Part shown: in pieces, positions 20,871 to 31,350 of the stretch
Numbering within the stretch: position 1 is the first letter of the stretch
How the letters are laid out: the number at the start of each line of letters is the position of its first letter
Source of the DNA: Tridacna crocea
Taxonomy: Eukaryota > Mollusca > Bivalvia > Cardiida > Cardiidae
DNA length: 64,000 nt
Assembly (NCBI GenBank): GCA_943736015.1
Contig: OX031072.1
Span: 3,003,501 to 3,067,500 of the forward strand
Direction of reading: 5' to 3'
Notes under the pieces: model-generated
Told to the model about the DNA's origin: nothing
Databases searched by the model: none
The model's input: the letters and a program-made list of their open reading frames with translations, nothing else
Program-made: the position numbers and the translations under genes

Positions 20871-21534
20871 TATAACAGTCCCTGTATTTGTTTACAGCTG
20901 TTCCTTCTGTGATAATGTACATGTTGAGTTGCTAGTTTGTCCTCTGCAAAGCCTTAGTTCCTTTATATCTTCCTTATGTTTATGTGGCTTTCACTTGTCT
21001 GTAGATGTGTCTGGGACACATCAAAGTAAGTATACATTGGGAATGTATACCATGTATATCGGGGATATACAGGAAGTCAGACCCTTATCCATGCTGTTTC
21101 GGTAAGGCCAAGGGTAGGCTGTGTACTGTGAGGGTCTGGTACATTGTACTGAGCAGCATACCATGTAGTAGTACAGGCAGGTTGTGAAGATGGCTACTGA
21201 TGTATTGCCCACGTATTGTTAATATCTTGTGTTACCGCAGTCGCCAAACTCGTCGGTCGAACGTTTACATTGTACGCGAACCGCTTAAATAATACCGTAG
21301 TTTCCGCTGAAACCAGCTTTTGCTTTGACCATAAGCATGTCCATGTGCTTCCTGAAGGTAATGTTCCACCCTTGGAGAGAAAGAAGTGTGTTTGAGACTA
21401 ATTCAAGAAAAACCAATTGTCCAATCTAATTCCTTATCACGTTACCCAAGATTTTCCCTATTGAAATAACCTTTATGTCAAACGATGAGAATCCAGAACA
21501 AACAAGTCAGACTTGTTTTTTTCCTTTCTTTACA
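20871..21534 (+). other. Pol-ORF3 spacer ending in a strong splice acceptor
   Basis: No ORF of note. It ends in the pyrimidine-rich run TTGTTTTTTTCCTTTCTTTACAG (19 of 23 bases pyrimidine) at 21,513-21,535. This is as good as the host gene's acceptors and lies 6 nt before the ORF3 start codon. Confidence 0.6.
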
Positions 21535-21541
21535 GCCCAAA

Positions 21542-23014
21542 ATGTTTGTATGCTGGGACTGTGAGAAGGTTTGTCCAACAAATGATGCCTTGAAGGTTCA
21601 TGTGGCCACCCATGGCTTCACGAGAGTCTTTTGCCCATGGTGCTTTGACCAGCACAGACATTATCGTAGAATGGTAGACCTCCGCCAGCATGTTAAGAAT
21701 GCTCATCCCGCTATCTTCAAGAAAGAGGGTGATGTACCATTTTTAAAAGAGAAGAGCGGTTTTTACCTAGCCGACAATCCAAAAGAGTATAGAAGGGCCA
21801 TGGGCTCTGTGCCTCTTGATGTGACTCCCGCTGCTCTTTTCCTGAAAGAGGCTGTGGAAAATTGGTGCAGCAACTTTAAAGGGGTGGTGGAAAGACCCTT
21901 GACCACGTGGCGACAGCTATGGGCCCAGTTTGGCGGCATCTTCTCCCCGGAACAGGAACCATCCCTGGACTATGGCTACACTCCCACAAGACCGGACCTG
22001 GACACTGTATACACAATCGATCTAGAGGCCACAGGGGCGACAGCCGTGATGTATGGTCCCACTGGAGATGGCTGCTCCGCCTTTAGGAGGATCACTTTTA
22101 CAGATCGAGTCATCAGTGATGCCAAGAAGAGGGAGCGGCTCCTCAGGCGGATGAAGGCCATCTCCAGTAAGGCTACATATCCCCCTCCACCAATCTTCTG
22201 GGAAGAAGACACCATCGATGGCCAAAAGTTTCTCAAGCGCATGGTTGATGCCCTGGGGATGGAGATGGCTGATGTGAGCAAGTTAGAGAAACGAAAGATC
22301 TGCAAGAAAAGGCAACTTGCCACGGATACACTTCCAGGACCATCAGGTGACAATGTAGACGTCACGTGTGAAGATCCACCTGCTGAAAAAGACTGTAGAC
22401 AGCCCGATAGCACCCTTCCAACTCCCACTGACGAGCCCGCCGAAGTTATCCATGATACCTCCTCTGACGAACCACCGAAAGACGTGACCGCTTTTCCAAC
22501 AGAAACCCCTCCGACAGCGACGACGACTACCCTACAAGAAAGAGCTCTAGCCATTTTGACAACAGGTGCCATGCCCCTTTTGCCGCCAGCAAGGAGAGAC
22601 TGGACGTCTGGTGTAGAGATACAACTGCCTATTCCAGGTAGTTTGTCCATGTGGCCCCCAGCAGGATGGAAAACGATGTCCGCCGACATAAAACTACTTC
22701 TTTGGGAAACGGTCTCCACCCTGCTGGCAACATTAGTTTTCCAAGCTATCCCTGAGGATCGAGGCCTTCTGCTCGATATGTTCCAGTTTCTTGCACTCCC
22801 TGGTACTAGAGAGAGGAAACTTGTGTCCCCTTTCCAGATGATGCGACACTCCAGCTTTACTACTGTAAGAAAGATAGCTGTTGGTGATTATCACTTATCA
22901 GATGCAACCACCCTTATCGAACAGTTCGAAGCGGCGTGTCTTTCAAGTCCCAAGCCCGAGTTGTACCAGCTTTTAATCAACGCTATAAAAGAAGTCCCTT
23001 TGCGCATCCGGTAA
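21542..23014 (+). CDS. ORF3: C2H2 zinc-finger protein in the env position
   Basis: I chose ATG 21,542 because a splice acceptor (AG at 21,534-21,535) lies just upstream. The open frame itself runs back to 21,485. The 490-residue product starts with two C2H2 fingers. The first is canonical C-x2-C-x12-H-x3-H (CWDC..HVATH, residues 4-24). The second is C-x2-C-x15-H-x4-H (CPWC..HVKNAH). A conserved-looking middle and a Pro/Thr/Glu-rich linker (about 265-365) follow, then a C-terminal domain with WPPAGWKT and LLLWETVSTLLATLVFQAIP. No signal peptide or credible envelope-type membrane anchor is seen. Nucleic-acid binding or targeting is inferred. I do not recognise the family. Confidence 0.75.
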   Translation: MFVCWDCEKVCPTNDALKVHVATHGFTRVFCPWCFDQHRHYRRMVDLRQHVKNAHPAIFKKEGDVPFLKEKSGFYLADNPKEYRRAMGSVPLDVTPAALFLKEAVENWCSNFKGVVERPLTTWRQLWAQFGGIFSPEQEPSLDYGYTPTRPDLDTVYTIDLEATGATAVMYGPTGDGCSAFRRITFTDRVISDAKKRERLLRRMKAISSKATYPPPPIFWEEDTIDGQKFLKRMVDALGMEMADVSKLEKRKICKKRQLATDTLPGPSGDNVDVTCEDPPAEKDCRQPDSTLPTPTDEPAEVIHDTSSDEPPKDVTAFPTETPPTATTTTLQERALAILTTGAMPLLPPARRDWTSGVEIQLPIPGSLSMWPPAGWKTMSADIKLLLWETVSTLLATLVFQAIPEDRGLLLDMFQFLALPGTRERKLVSPFQMMRHSSFTTVRKIAVGDYHLSDATTLIEQFEAACLSSPKPELYQLLINAIKEVPLRIR

Positions 23015-23049
23015 AGTATATTTCAAAATCCAGGAGAATTTTCATAATT

Positions 23050-23062
23050 AAGTTGGGGGGAG
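23050..23062 (+). promoter_or_regulatory. Polypurine tract
   Basis: AAGTTGGGGGGAG lies immediately before the LTR start TGTAAG. It is the expected plus-strand primer of the retrotransposon. Confidence 0.8.
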
Positions 23063-24816
23063 TGTAAGAAAATACCTTAGTACCAGCCACCAAAAGTATC
23101 TTAGTTACCAAATTTAGCCTTTACAGCCGCAGTAATGAGTAAAGCCAAAAATGGGTTGTTTATTAAGTTGGACGCTACTGTGACTTTAACCAGATCTCAG
23201 AAGTATAAAATCTATTCCATAACCTGTATTTCATCCTTGGCACCTGTTGTCAGTCCTATATTTACCATATATTAGCTACCATGACGATTCATGGCCTGCT
23301 GAGATGTTCACTCAACAGAATACAAATCTGTGAAAACCAATGACGAACGATCTTACCAGACGAAGAAATCCTTTGCCGTACAGTCAAAACAAGTAAAACC
23401 CACTTACCTTTGTATCTGATGATGTGGAGATGTCCTCTTTCATAAGTGTTTAGTTCCAAAAGCACAAACTCTAGTGATTAACTGCCGTTTCAGATGTTAT
23501 TTCCCAGCTTCAAAAGGATGACAGACTTTCGAACAGCAAGACTATACAAGGAAGCATAACTCTATTTGACCATTGTTGTTATTGTTGCTTGCATGTATCT
23601 TTCATCCAGTTTTTTTTATGTATTTCAGTAATATTTATTGGTATTACTTTGGTTAATTTACTAGTAATAGTCAGTATAGATTTGCTACCTCCAGATTTTG
23701 TTAGCGTAGCCATTTCAAAATATTAGCGCAGAGTAACTGCTGGAACTATTTTCAGTATTTGTATAGCCTGCTTGTTTTTATGTGATTGAATTTTGATCTT
23801 GCATTACTATTATATTATTCTATGTGTAATTTTAGCTTCTAGCATGAACTAAGCAGAAATCAGCACGGTGCATCTGTCTAGAAGAGAAATTGTGCTATTT
23901 TACATCAAGTTTCCTTGGTGCGGAAGGTTACTATTTCTCATGTATGCTTACGCACAGGTTTTATTGCTTCTGCTTTTTGTCAAAGTTATGTTTTGGCATC
24001 TGCTTACTTTATTTAAGTTCTGCTGATCTCATAAGCAGTACATTTTTGTATAGAGCTGTTTATACTTTTATGTTTTAAGACTATGCCATGCTTATTTGTG
24101 AGAGGGTAAATCACAATGCTTTCATTATTCTGTATGTTGATTGGCTCGTTCTGGTCAGGTGACCAGTCTTGTGAAGTTATATAAGGCGGCAGATTTCAAA
24201 TGCCGGCATCTTCCTCAGATCACCTGAGTTGTAAACAAAACAAAGAAAACTTTAATAACCAAGACATTCAAGTACATACTAGGTAATAAAAACGGTTCCA
24301 AAAGGATTTTAATCATTCAACTCTTGTCTTCCTATTGTCAAAGGACAATAATCAATAATTTGAAAGCAGATATTTTGAAGATCAGTCTGATAGATCAGAC
24401 CGTTAAATACCGGAATCAAAGTACTGAGGTTTTGTTGAACCATATTCCTTAACCAAAAACTTGCTTTCTTCCATACCAGTGTTTGAGATGATGATTGTGT
24501 AATTTTACCAATTTAGATCTATTTGAGGAAGATCCTGTCGCATAGGTCATGTCCCTGGTATTCATCTGTTTAACTCTGAGCCTTTAGCCTGTAAAATGTA
24601 CATTTAGCCTTACCATAATTTTGGAGAGAGAGAGAGATTGAGCGCAAGAGTATAGATCTACCATTGCATCAGCATATTCCATACCGCCGTTAATAAAATT
24701 GAGAAGCCACGTCAAGTGCACTTCCTATTGAGAGAAAACCTCGTGTCGACTTTTGTTTGTTACCGTTTTTCCATCCTGACTATAAGGAACTTCAGCCAGA
24801 CCGCTGAACCCTTACA
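23063..24816 (+). repeat. 3' LTR
   Basis: It starts TGTAAG and ends CTTACA, matching inverted ends, directly after the polypurine tract and before the CACT target duplication. A TATATAAGG box lies at about 24,179-24,187, and AATAAA follows at about 24,283. This suggests U3 to about 24,205, a short R and a ~500 bp U5. A short GA run lies near 24,625. At 1754 bp it is long for a Ty3 LTR. Confidence 0.8.
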
Positions 24817-24871
24817 CACTCTCCAAAATACACAATATCCTTAGGCAGTTCAGAATCATTTTCAGCAAAAG

Positions 24872-25946
24872 TCATTTAAACAGGTGGTCGATTGGCCCTC
24901 CATTTTCTCGACAAACGGCCCAAACACACTTTTTCCATGATGCAATGGCTTTTCGAATTTCCCCCAGTGGAATTCGTTCCCAGCATCGCTGAATTTTCTG
25001 CTTTAGTTCCCTTTCAGTGAACTTTGTACTGTGTCCCTCACACACCTTCTCTGACAAAGAGACCCAGACATAATAGTCCATCGAGTTTAGGTCAGGTGAC
25101 TGGGGTGGCCATGCAGTCATCCTTCCCAATGAATTCAGGCGTGTTTGCATCCAGATATTCTTGTGTTATCTTACTTGTGTGAGACGAAGCCCCATCTTGT
25201 TGAAAGATAAAGTCATTATCTGGATAAAGCGTATGACAGTCTGGTAAAAGATTATCGTATAACAGTTTGATGTAACAGTCAGAGTTAACCTTCGTTTTGA
25301 ACATATCAATAAAATGAATCCTTGTCTTTCCTCTCATGCTGACTTCTGCTGATACCATCACCTTTTTACTGAATTGTGAAGTTTCATGATAAAGCCGGCC
25401 TACTGGAATTTCTTTCTTCTTATGTCCATAAACAACATCATTTTGACGGTTCCATGCAACTTCGATCGTGAAATCCTTCTCATCAGTAAAAATCATTCGT
25501 TCCACATCTTTTTTGGTAAACTTCTTATCCAGATTCTTATTCTGGGTCTTCCGTGTCTGTTTTACGGTTTCATCTCTCCTGGACACTCGAATTTGTTTGT
25601 ACAAGTTCAGATTAAATTCTTTGGTGAATCCATGGATTGATGTTTGACTAATCCCAATTGCATTTCCGATTTTCCTCTGCAACTCATGGGTCCCAGGCTG
25701 ATTGTCCTGAGATTGAATGTTATCCTCCGTGTAATCCTTATTTGCTTCAGAACGTGCAGTTCTTGGCCTGCCACTCCCAGGCTGTATTGCAACAGATCAG
25801 TTCTTTTGAAAAGTTGAATCACCCTTCTAACTGAATGACAATTCCACCTTTTTACCCAGAAACTCCTGCACAATTCGTGTCCCTAGCCATCCTTTTTCCA
25901 CATAACAGGTTTTGATAAGCTCCATCTCAGCAGCACTACATACCAT
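24872..25946 (-). pseudogene. Tc1/mariner-like transposase (frameshifted)
   Basis: The likely start is at 25,946-25,944 (MVCSAAEMELIKT..). An N-terminal helix-turn-helix region is visible (KKWNCHSVRRVIQLFKRTD after a shift). The catalytic blocks are MIFTDEKDFTI, FIFQQDGASSHTS and WPPQSPDLNSMDYYVW. The third acidic residue is D, about 38-40 residues after the second. At least two frameshifts lie near 25,130 and 25,830. The family excises and inserts DNA by a DDE/D nuclease; this copy cannot make the whole enzyme. Confidence 0.85.
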
Positions 25947-26403
25947 GTTGAACAAGAAAGAAATCCATTCAAATGAATGAAATCATAGAATCATGCATGT
26001 CCCAAGACATTCAAACCCAGAAGGCACCCAGACGACATTTGCTTGTAGCCAGACGACACTTGATTGACATGTGTCAGTGTGTCAGGTCCCCCTGCACTTG
26101 CATCTGCAATAAAAGGATATTGCTTATTTTGGAGAGTGTTTTACTTTTGCCATAAATCAAAAGGTTGGCTAGCTAGATCAATGAAATTCTACAGGTTAAC
26201 TCAGATTATGTGTCTCTTGAACCCTGCCAAGTGGGAAGTTTGTATGTTGAATACAGAGTATTTTATTAACCCTTAAAGTTCGGGACATGTTTTTTTTAAA
26301 TCCGATATATTATGCCAGTAGCCAGGCAGATACCCTATGCCCAGTTTTCAACATGAATCATTTCACTTAAATGCACTTTTTCATATAGGCGAAGACACCA
26401 AAT

Positions 26404-29400
26404 AGTAGTTGGCCTCGCCTCTTTAGTCGCTGGAATTTGTTCTTTGTCTATATAAATGAAGCCATCAAGCCGGTGCAGTCAATTTTCAGAATCAATCAGG
26501 CGTTACCATAAGGCATGTACATACCTGTTGTGTAATATTCTCGGCGGAATTTCTATTTTTAGCCACGGGGTTACGAATGCGTGACATAGGTATTGGTCTC
26601 GAGCAGACGATATCCGATGAAAGTAGGATTGTCCAAACAGGGAGGAAAAAAGGATTGTAAGAGTAGATGATTATTTTAGGGTCTGGCACGGTCGATAGTT
26701 TCAAAAACAGGGTGACAAAAGTCCTTCTGTTTTACCAATCTCTTTCTAGCAACTGAAAACTGCACGAACAAAAGTCTGACCAGAGAGTTCAACAATCGTA
26801 ACGATCTTTCTCGAGCAGACGAATTCTAGAGATCGGCTGCGGTAAACATTGTGGAAAAGGTTTTCAGAAGCAATTTAATATGTTGCCTACAAATATGCGC
26901 TGAGAAGCGGGGCGGGAGGATTACAAATCTCTCTCTCTCTCTCTCTCTTTCTTTAGTAAAAATGACTGTGTGGTTTATCAAGTCTAGACATGCCCTCTAC
27001 TATCCGATCCGATGAAATGATATAATTATCCAGTCTCTTTCTTTCTTGCAAGACATCGTGGGAATATAGACCATTGGGGTGACAGACTGGAATCCGAGTA
27101 TAGATCATGTAGCAGACGATACAAAAACTCCCAATTTGCTTGTAGAAGTTCTTGTGCACTGTAGTTAAACAATGTGGGAAAAGGGCCATTCCAACTGTCT
27201 TCTATATAAATACACTCGTTTTAAAGAGTCAATTTCGGAATCTATTTTTAGCCACAACAATGCGTAACATCAGAAATAATCGTGTCGACAGACGAAAATG
27301 TTCAACGATAGTAAATAAATTTGATGGGTCAAAATTGTGGGAAAAAATTTAGGAGGCCAAGAATATTGTTTTTCTCTATATGGTGGATAGTACAATTTCA
27401 AAAACAGTGTGGGAAAATTCCTTCTCTGTGTTGGACGGACGAGCAACCAAATCTCTTTCCTACACGTATGAGCGATGATAGACGGGAGGTCAAGTCTCTT
27501 AATCCGAATACGATTGGGATCAGACTGACGAGATCTTGTGGGAAATAGATAAACTATTACGTTTTGATCCATTTAGCAGGTATTAAATATAACCCCATCT
27601 GTTGAAGCTCTTGTTGGGTGGGGGCTAGGATCGATATGTTAAAATGAGGAAGCAGATAAGGAGGCTTTGCTTATTGATGCGGAGGTTAACCTAGGTGTGT
27701 ACAGATACACTTATCCCCCTTTTCACAAAACTTGACTCTACTTTGTTACAAGCATAGAGGTTAGACAGAGGAAATGAGACAAACCAGAAAAATGCTGCAA
27801 AGGAGTTGGTTTGGACCATCTACGAACAAGTCTTCCTCCTCCTCAGAGAGAGCTTCTCTTCCGCCGCAGGGAGCTCCGCCGCAGGGAGCTCCTCCTCCGC
27901 CGCAGGGAGCGCCGCCGCAGTGAGCGCCGCCGCAGGGAGCTCCTTAGGGAGCGCCGCAGGGAGCGCCGCCGCCGCCGCAGGGAGCGGAGGAGGAGGAGGA
28001 GGATTCCCTGAGGAGGAGGAGGAGGAGGAGGAGGATTCCCGCCGCAGGGAGCAGAGGAGGAGGAGGAGGATTCCCTGAGGAGGAGGAGGATTCCAGTCTG
28101 AAGAGGAGGAGGAGGACTCCCTGCGGCGCTCCCTGCGGCGGCGCTCCCGGCGGCGGCGCTCCCTGCGGCGGCGCTCCCGGAGGAGGCGCTCCCTGCGGCG
28201 GCGCTCCCTGCGGCGGAAGAGAAGCTCTCTCTGAGGAGGAGGAAGACTTGTTCGTAGATGGTCCAAACCAACTCCTTTGCAGCATTTTTCTGGTTTGTCT
28301 CATTTCCTCTGTCTAACCTCTATGCTTGTAACAAAGTAGAGTCAAGTTTTGTGAAAAGGGGGATAAGTGTATCTGTACACACCTAGGTTAACCTCCGCAT
28401 CAATAAGCAAAGCCTCCTTATCTGCTTCCTCATTTTAACATATCGATCCTAGCCCCCACCCAACAAGAGCTTCAACAGATGGGGATATATTTAATACCTG
28501 CTAAATGGATCAAAACGTAATAGTTTATCTATTTCCCACAAGATCTCGTCAGTCTGATCCCAATCGTATTCGGATTAAGAGACTTGACCTCCCGTCTATC
28601 ATCGCTCATACGTGTAGGAAAGAGATTTGGTTGCTCGTCCGTCCAACACAGAGAAGGAATTTTCCCACACTGTTTTTGAAATTGTACTATCCACCATATA
28701 GAGAAAATCAATTTTCTTGGCCTCCTAAATTTTTTCCCACAATTTTGACCCATCAAATTTATTTACTATCGTTGAACATTTTCGTCTGTCGACACGATTA
28801 TTTCTGATGTTACGCATTGTTGTGGCTAAAAATAGATTCCGAAATTGACTCTTTAAAACGAGTGTATTTATATAGAAGACAGTTGGAATGGCCCTTTTCC
28901 CACATTGTTTAACTACAGTGCACAAGAACTTCTACAAGCAAATTGGGAGTTTTTGTATCGTCTGCTACATGATCTATACTCGGATTCCAGTCTGTCACCC
29001 CAATGGTCTATATTCCCACGATGTCTTGCAAGAAAGAAAGAGACTGGATAATTATGTCATTTCATCGGATCGGATAGTAGAGGGCATGTCTAGACTTGAT
29101 AAACCACACAGTCATTTTTACTAAAGAAAGAGAGAGAGAGAGAGAGAGATTTGTAATCCTCCCGCCCCGCTTCTCAGCGCATATTTGTAGGCAACATATT
29201 AAATTGCTTCTGAAAACCTTTTCCACAATGTTTACCGCAGCCGATCTCTAGAATTCGTCTGCTCGAGAAAGATCGTTACGATTGTTGAACTCTCTGGTCA
29301 GACTTTTGTTCGTGCAGTTTTCAGTTGCTAGAAAGAGATTGGTAAAACAGAAGGACTTTTGTCACCCTGTTTTTGAAACTATCGACCGTGCCAGACCCTA

Positions 29401-29673
29401 AAATAATCATCTACTCTTACAATCCTTTTTTCCTCCCTGTTTGGACAATCCTACTTTCATCGGATATCGTCTGCTCGAGACCAATACCTATGTCACGCAT
29501 TCTTAACCCCGTGGCTAAAAATAGAAATTCCGCCGAGAATATTACACAACAGGTATGTACATGCCTTATGGTAACGCCTGATTGATTCTGAAAATTGACT
29601 GCACCGGCTTGATGGCTTCATTTATATAGACAAAGAACAAATTCCAGCGACTAAAGAGGCGAGGCCAACTACT
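26404..29673. mobile_element. Giant palindromic (fold-back) element, 3.27 kb
   Basis: The left arm (26,404-~28,038) and right arm (~28,039-29,673) are near-identical inverted copies, differing by only a few substitutions in the stretches I compared. Ends are AGTAGTTGGCC and GGCCAACTACT, with CCAAAT directly outside both, a probable target duplication. A (TC)n/(GA)n tract at 26,930-26,952 is mirrored at 29,126-29,148. The centre is GC-rich with GGA runs. No transposase is encoded; mirrored short ORFs are incidental. Each arm repeats the motif pair CAGACGA and AAACA-TGTGGGAAAA. Chimeric assembly is a possible alternative. Confidence 0.85.
27835..28235. repeat. GC-rich minisatellite and (GGA)n at the palindrome centre
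   Basis: Repeats of GCCGCCGCAGGGAGC on the left and the inverse CTCCCTGCGGCGGCG on the right flank (GGA)n/GATTCCC tracts. Open frames exist on both strands but encode only Arg-, Ser-, Ala- or Pro-rich repeats expected from any trinucleotide-like tract. Confidence 0.85.
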
Positions 29674-29722
29674 CCAAATAATCTTAATTTCAGAATTGCT
29701 TAAGCCAGAAAAAACTAAATAC

Positions 29723-29788
29723 CAGACAATGTAGTTGAAAGATTAGACTGTATGGTCTTTGCAGTCTGATCTTTATCTACATTGTCCA
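29723..29788. repeat. Short fold-back repeat (ATGTAG..CTACAT)
   Basis: CAATGTAG..AGATTAGACTG and CAGTCTGATCTTTATCTACATTG, same family as 12,207. A partial second arm follows at 29,799-29,822 (TGATCTTGATTTACATTG). Confidence 0.65.
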
Positions 29789-29860
29789 CAAAATGCTGTA
29801 TGATCTTGATTTACATTGTTTGAAAATTGTCAAAGCTGTGCATGGCACTAATATATACAG

Positions 29861-30534
29861 GGTGATTCATAATATCCGATACAGTTTCAATCTGAAATAT
29901 TTACTTTCTGCCAGCATATATTGCCTTTTTTTATCGCATAACATCACTTGTTTCCATTACGAATGTTCTTATCATATACACGTTTGATATCACATTTGTG
30001 TGACGTCATTTTTGGTGCCATTTTGTATGCATTTCAAAGAAGTGAATGGGTCTTATGGATATTACTGTCGGTGCATTTATAAATCTTTATTTCGTGAAAT
30101 TTCGTTATGTGATAAAAAGAATCTGACATTGTGGATGTTTGAGATAAAGTTTTATTTAACTTGTCAAGGAAAAATGTTATTAAGCTCGCCAAAGACTCGC
30201 TTAATAACATTTCCCTAGACTCATTTAGTAAAATCTTATCTCAAAAGCCCAGTTTAGCCCATTCATGTCAGATCTTATATATGATACATATCACAGTACT
30301 TCACCAAAAGTACAGTTTTGTTTGATATATAATTCAAATACCTACATCATGCTATGCAAAATATTCCAAACTTTTTCACAACATTTAAATGATATGTTTT
30401 ATATGACATCCATTCTTGACTATGGCAATGCCAAGCCTCTTTTGAAAGTTCGGTATCAAAGATGAACACATGTCTGGCATTATTTTCCTCATCTTTTCAC
30501 AAAATTTAGCTTATTACCAATCTCAAACAGTGCT
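29861..30534. mobile_element. Left part of a decayed Tc1/mariner-like element
   Basis: CAGGGTGATTCATAATATCC is transposon-end-like, but the inverse end was not found. At 30,137-30,245 an inverted repeat with ~45 bp arms reads TTTGAGATAAAGTTTTATTT..AAATCTTATCTCAAA. The 29,935-30,010 stretch resembles the last 100 bases of the window. The transposase remnant on the minus strand follows. Confidence 0.45.
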
Positions 30535-30725
30535 CGGTTTTGGTACATATGCATTCTTTTTCAAGTGTCCATACAAGAAAAAGTCCTAAGGACTAAGGTC
30601 CATGGAATGTGAGGGGGCCAAACATTGTCAGTCCTTAAGAAGATGAAGTTTTCCTGAACGTTTCAAGGCCACAATGATACTGTATGTCCTGTATGGAGTG
30701 TTGCTCCATTCTGTTGGATCCAAAT
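30535..30725 (-). pseudogene. Tc1/mariner-like transposase fragment
   Basis: Minus-strand frames give QQNGATLHTGHTVSLW, WPPH and SMDLSP*DFFLYGHLKKNA. These correspond to the QQDGAPPH and WPPxSxDLSPLDFFLWG blocks around the second and third catalytic residues. The catalytic D of QQDGA is N, and a stop replaces the L before DFF. A different lineage from the 15-26 kb transposon, judging by the third block. Confidence 0.6.
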
Positions 30726-30729
30726 ATCT

Positions 30730-31256
30730 TTAATTTTCTTTTCTCTGTAAAGCTGGAAAAAACTTGTTTATCAGCAATGTCAGGTAACTTTACCTGATTA
30801 CTGTCTGTTAATAATTACACGATTGCAAATAGGCGCCTCCCATGAGGAAACTTTTTCCTTATATAAAGGATTTTTGTAATAAATGTATAGCAGCATGCCA
30901 TATGGCACTTTCATATTGTCATGGCCTCTTGAAGTTTCAGGAAAACTGCATCTCCTTTAGGACTGACATTGTTTGACCCTATCTCATTCCCCAGACCCTA
31001 GTCCTTTAAACTTTTTCTAGAGGAGACTTTTTACTATAAGAAATGCGTATTCATTCTAACCAATTACTGTTGGAAAGTCGAAACAATTTGTTTGTTGAGT
31101 GATGAGAAAAATAAGGTCAGAAATGTGTGCATTGTGACAGGAAACTTTTAAAAATATTGCAATAGCCTAGAATGGATTTCATGTAAAGATTATATCATGT
31201 AAGTGTTGTGAAAAAGTTGGACCTATTTTATCTAACATGTAAGCAAAAAGTACTGA
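30730..31256. other. Intron 3 sequence, no clear feature
   Basis: Non-coding. It may be further transposon debris but no motif can be defended. Confidence 0.3.
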
Positions 31257-31312
31257 ACTCTTTACCACACAATCCTGACTTTAGACAACCTTGAAAAAGA
31301 AGCCTTTGAAAC
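31257..31312 (+). repeat. TTAA-MITE end fragment
   Basis: AACTCTTTACCACACAATCC..GAGAAAGAAGCC-like end only, cut off before the hairpin by the following element. Confidence 0.55.
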
Positions 31313-31350
31313 AAGAACAAAGAAGAAAGGAGCTGCATATGTTTTTTTTT

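Larger units (their letters stand above)
15556..24816 (+). mobile_element. Ty3/gypsy LTR retrotransposon with third ORF
   Basis: Order: 36-bp remnant of the 5' LTR, primer-binding site, gag, pol, zinc-finger ORF3, polypurine tract, 1.75 kb 3' LTR. The target duplication CACT is at 15,552-15,555 and 24,817-24,820. The three ORFs are open with no stops or frameshifts except the expected gag-pol shift, so the insertion is young. The near absence of the 5' LTR removes the promoter, so this copy should not transcribe its own full genome unless read from outside. Confidence 0.9.
15384..26305 (-). mobile_element. Tc1/mariner-like transposon split by an LTR retrotransposon
   Basis: The left end TCGGGTGATTTAAAAAAAAT (15,384-) and right end ATGTTTTTTTTAAATCCGA (-26,305) are inverted copies flanked by TA. 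Homology continues inwards for about 175 bp, giving long inverted repeats. Removing the retrotransposon leaves about 1.66 kb. The left piece is 15,384-15,555 and the right piece, with the transposase, is 24,821-26,305. The retrotransposon sits at the inner edge of the left repeat. The element is older than its passenger. Confidence 0.85.

Noticed and set aside
21976-22719. 247-codon ORF antisense to ORF3
   Set aside because: Shadow of the GC-richer ORF3; no domain, no start context.
21542-23014. ORF3 as an envelope glycoprotein
   Set aside because: No signal peptide, no convincing membrane anchor and no glycosylation-rich ectodomain; the N-terminus has two zinc fingers instead.
27806-28303. 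Overlapping long ORFs of Arg/Ser/Ala/Pro repeats on both strands
   Set aside because: They are open only because the GC-rich minisatellite and GGA runs lack stops in several frames; mirrored on both strands of a palindrome.
26404-29673. Palindrome dismissed as a sequencing chimera
   Set aside because: Arms differ at several positions and outer CCAAAT repeats fit a target duplication, so I keep it as a real element while noting that read support must be checked.
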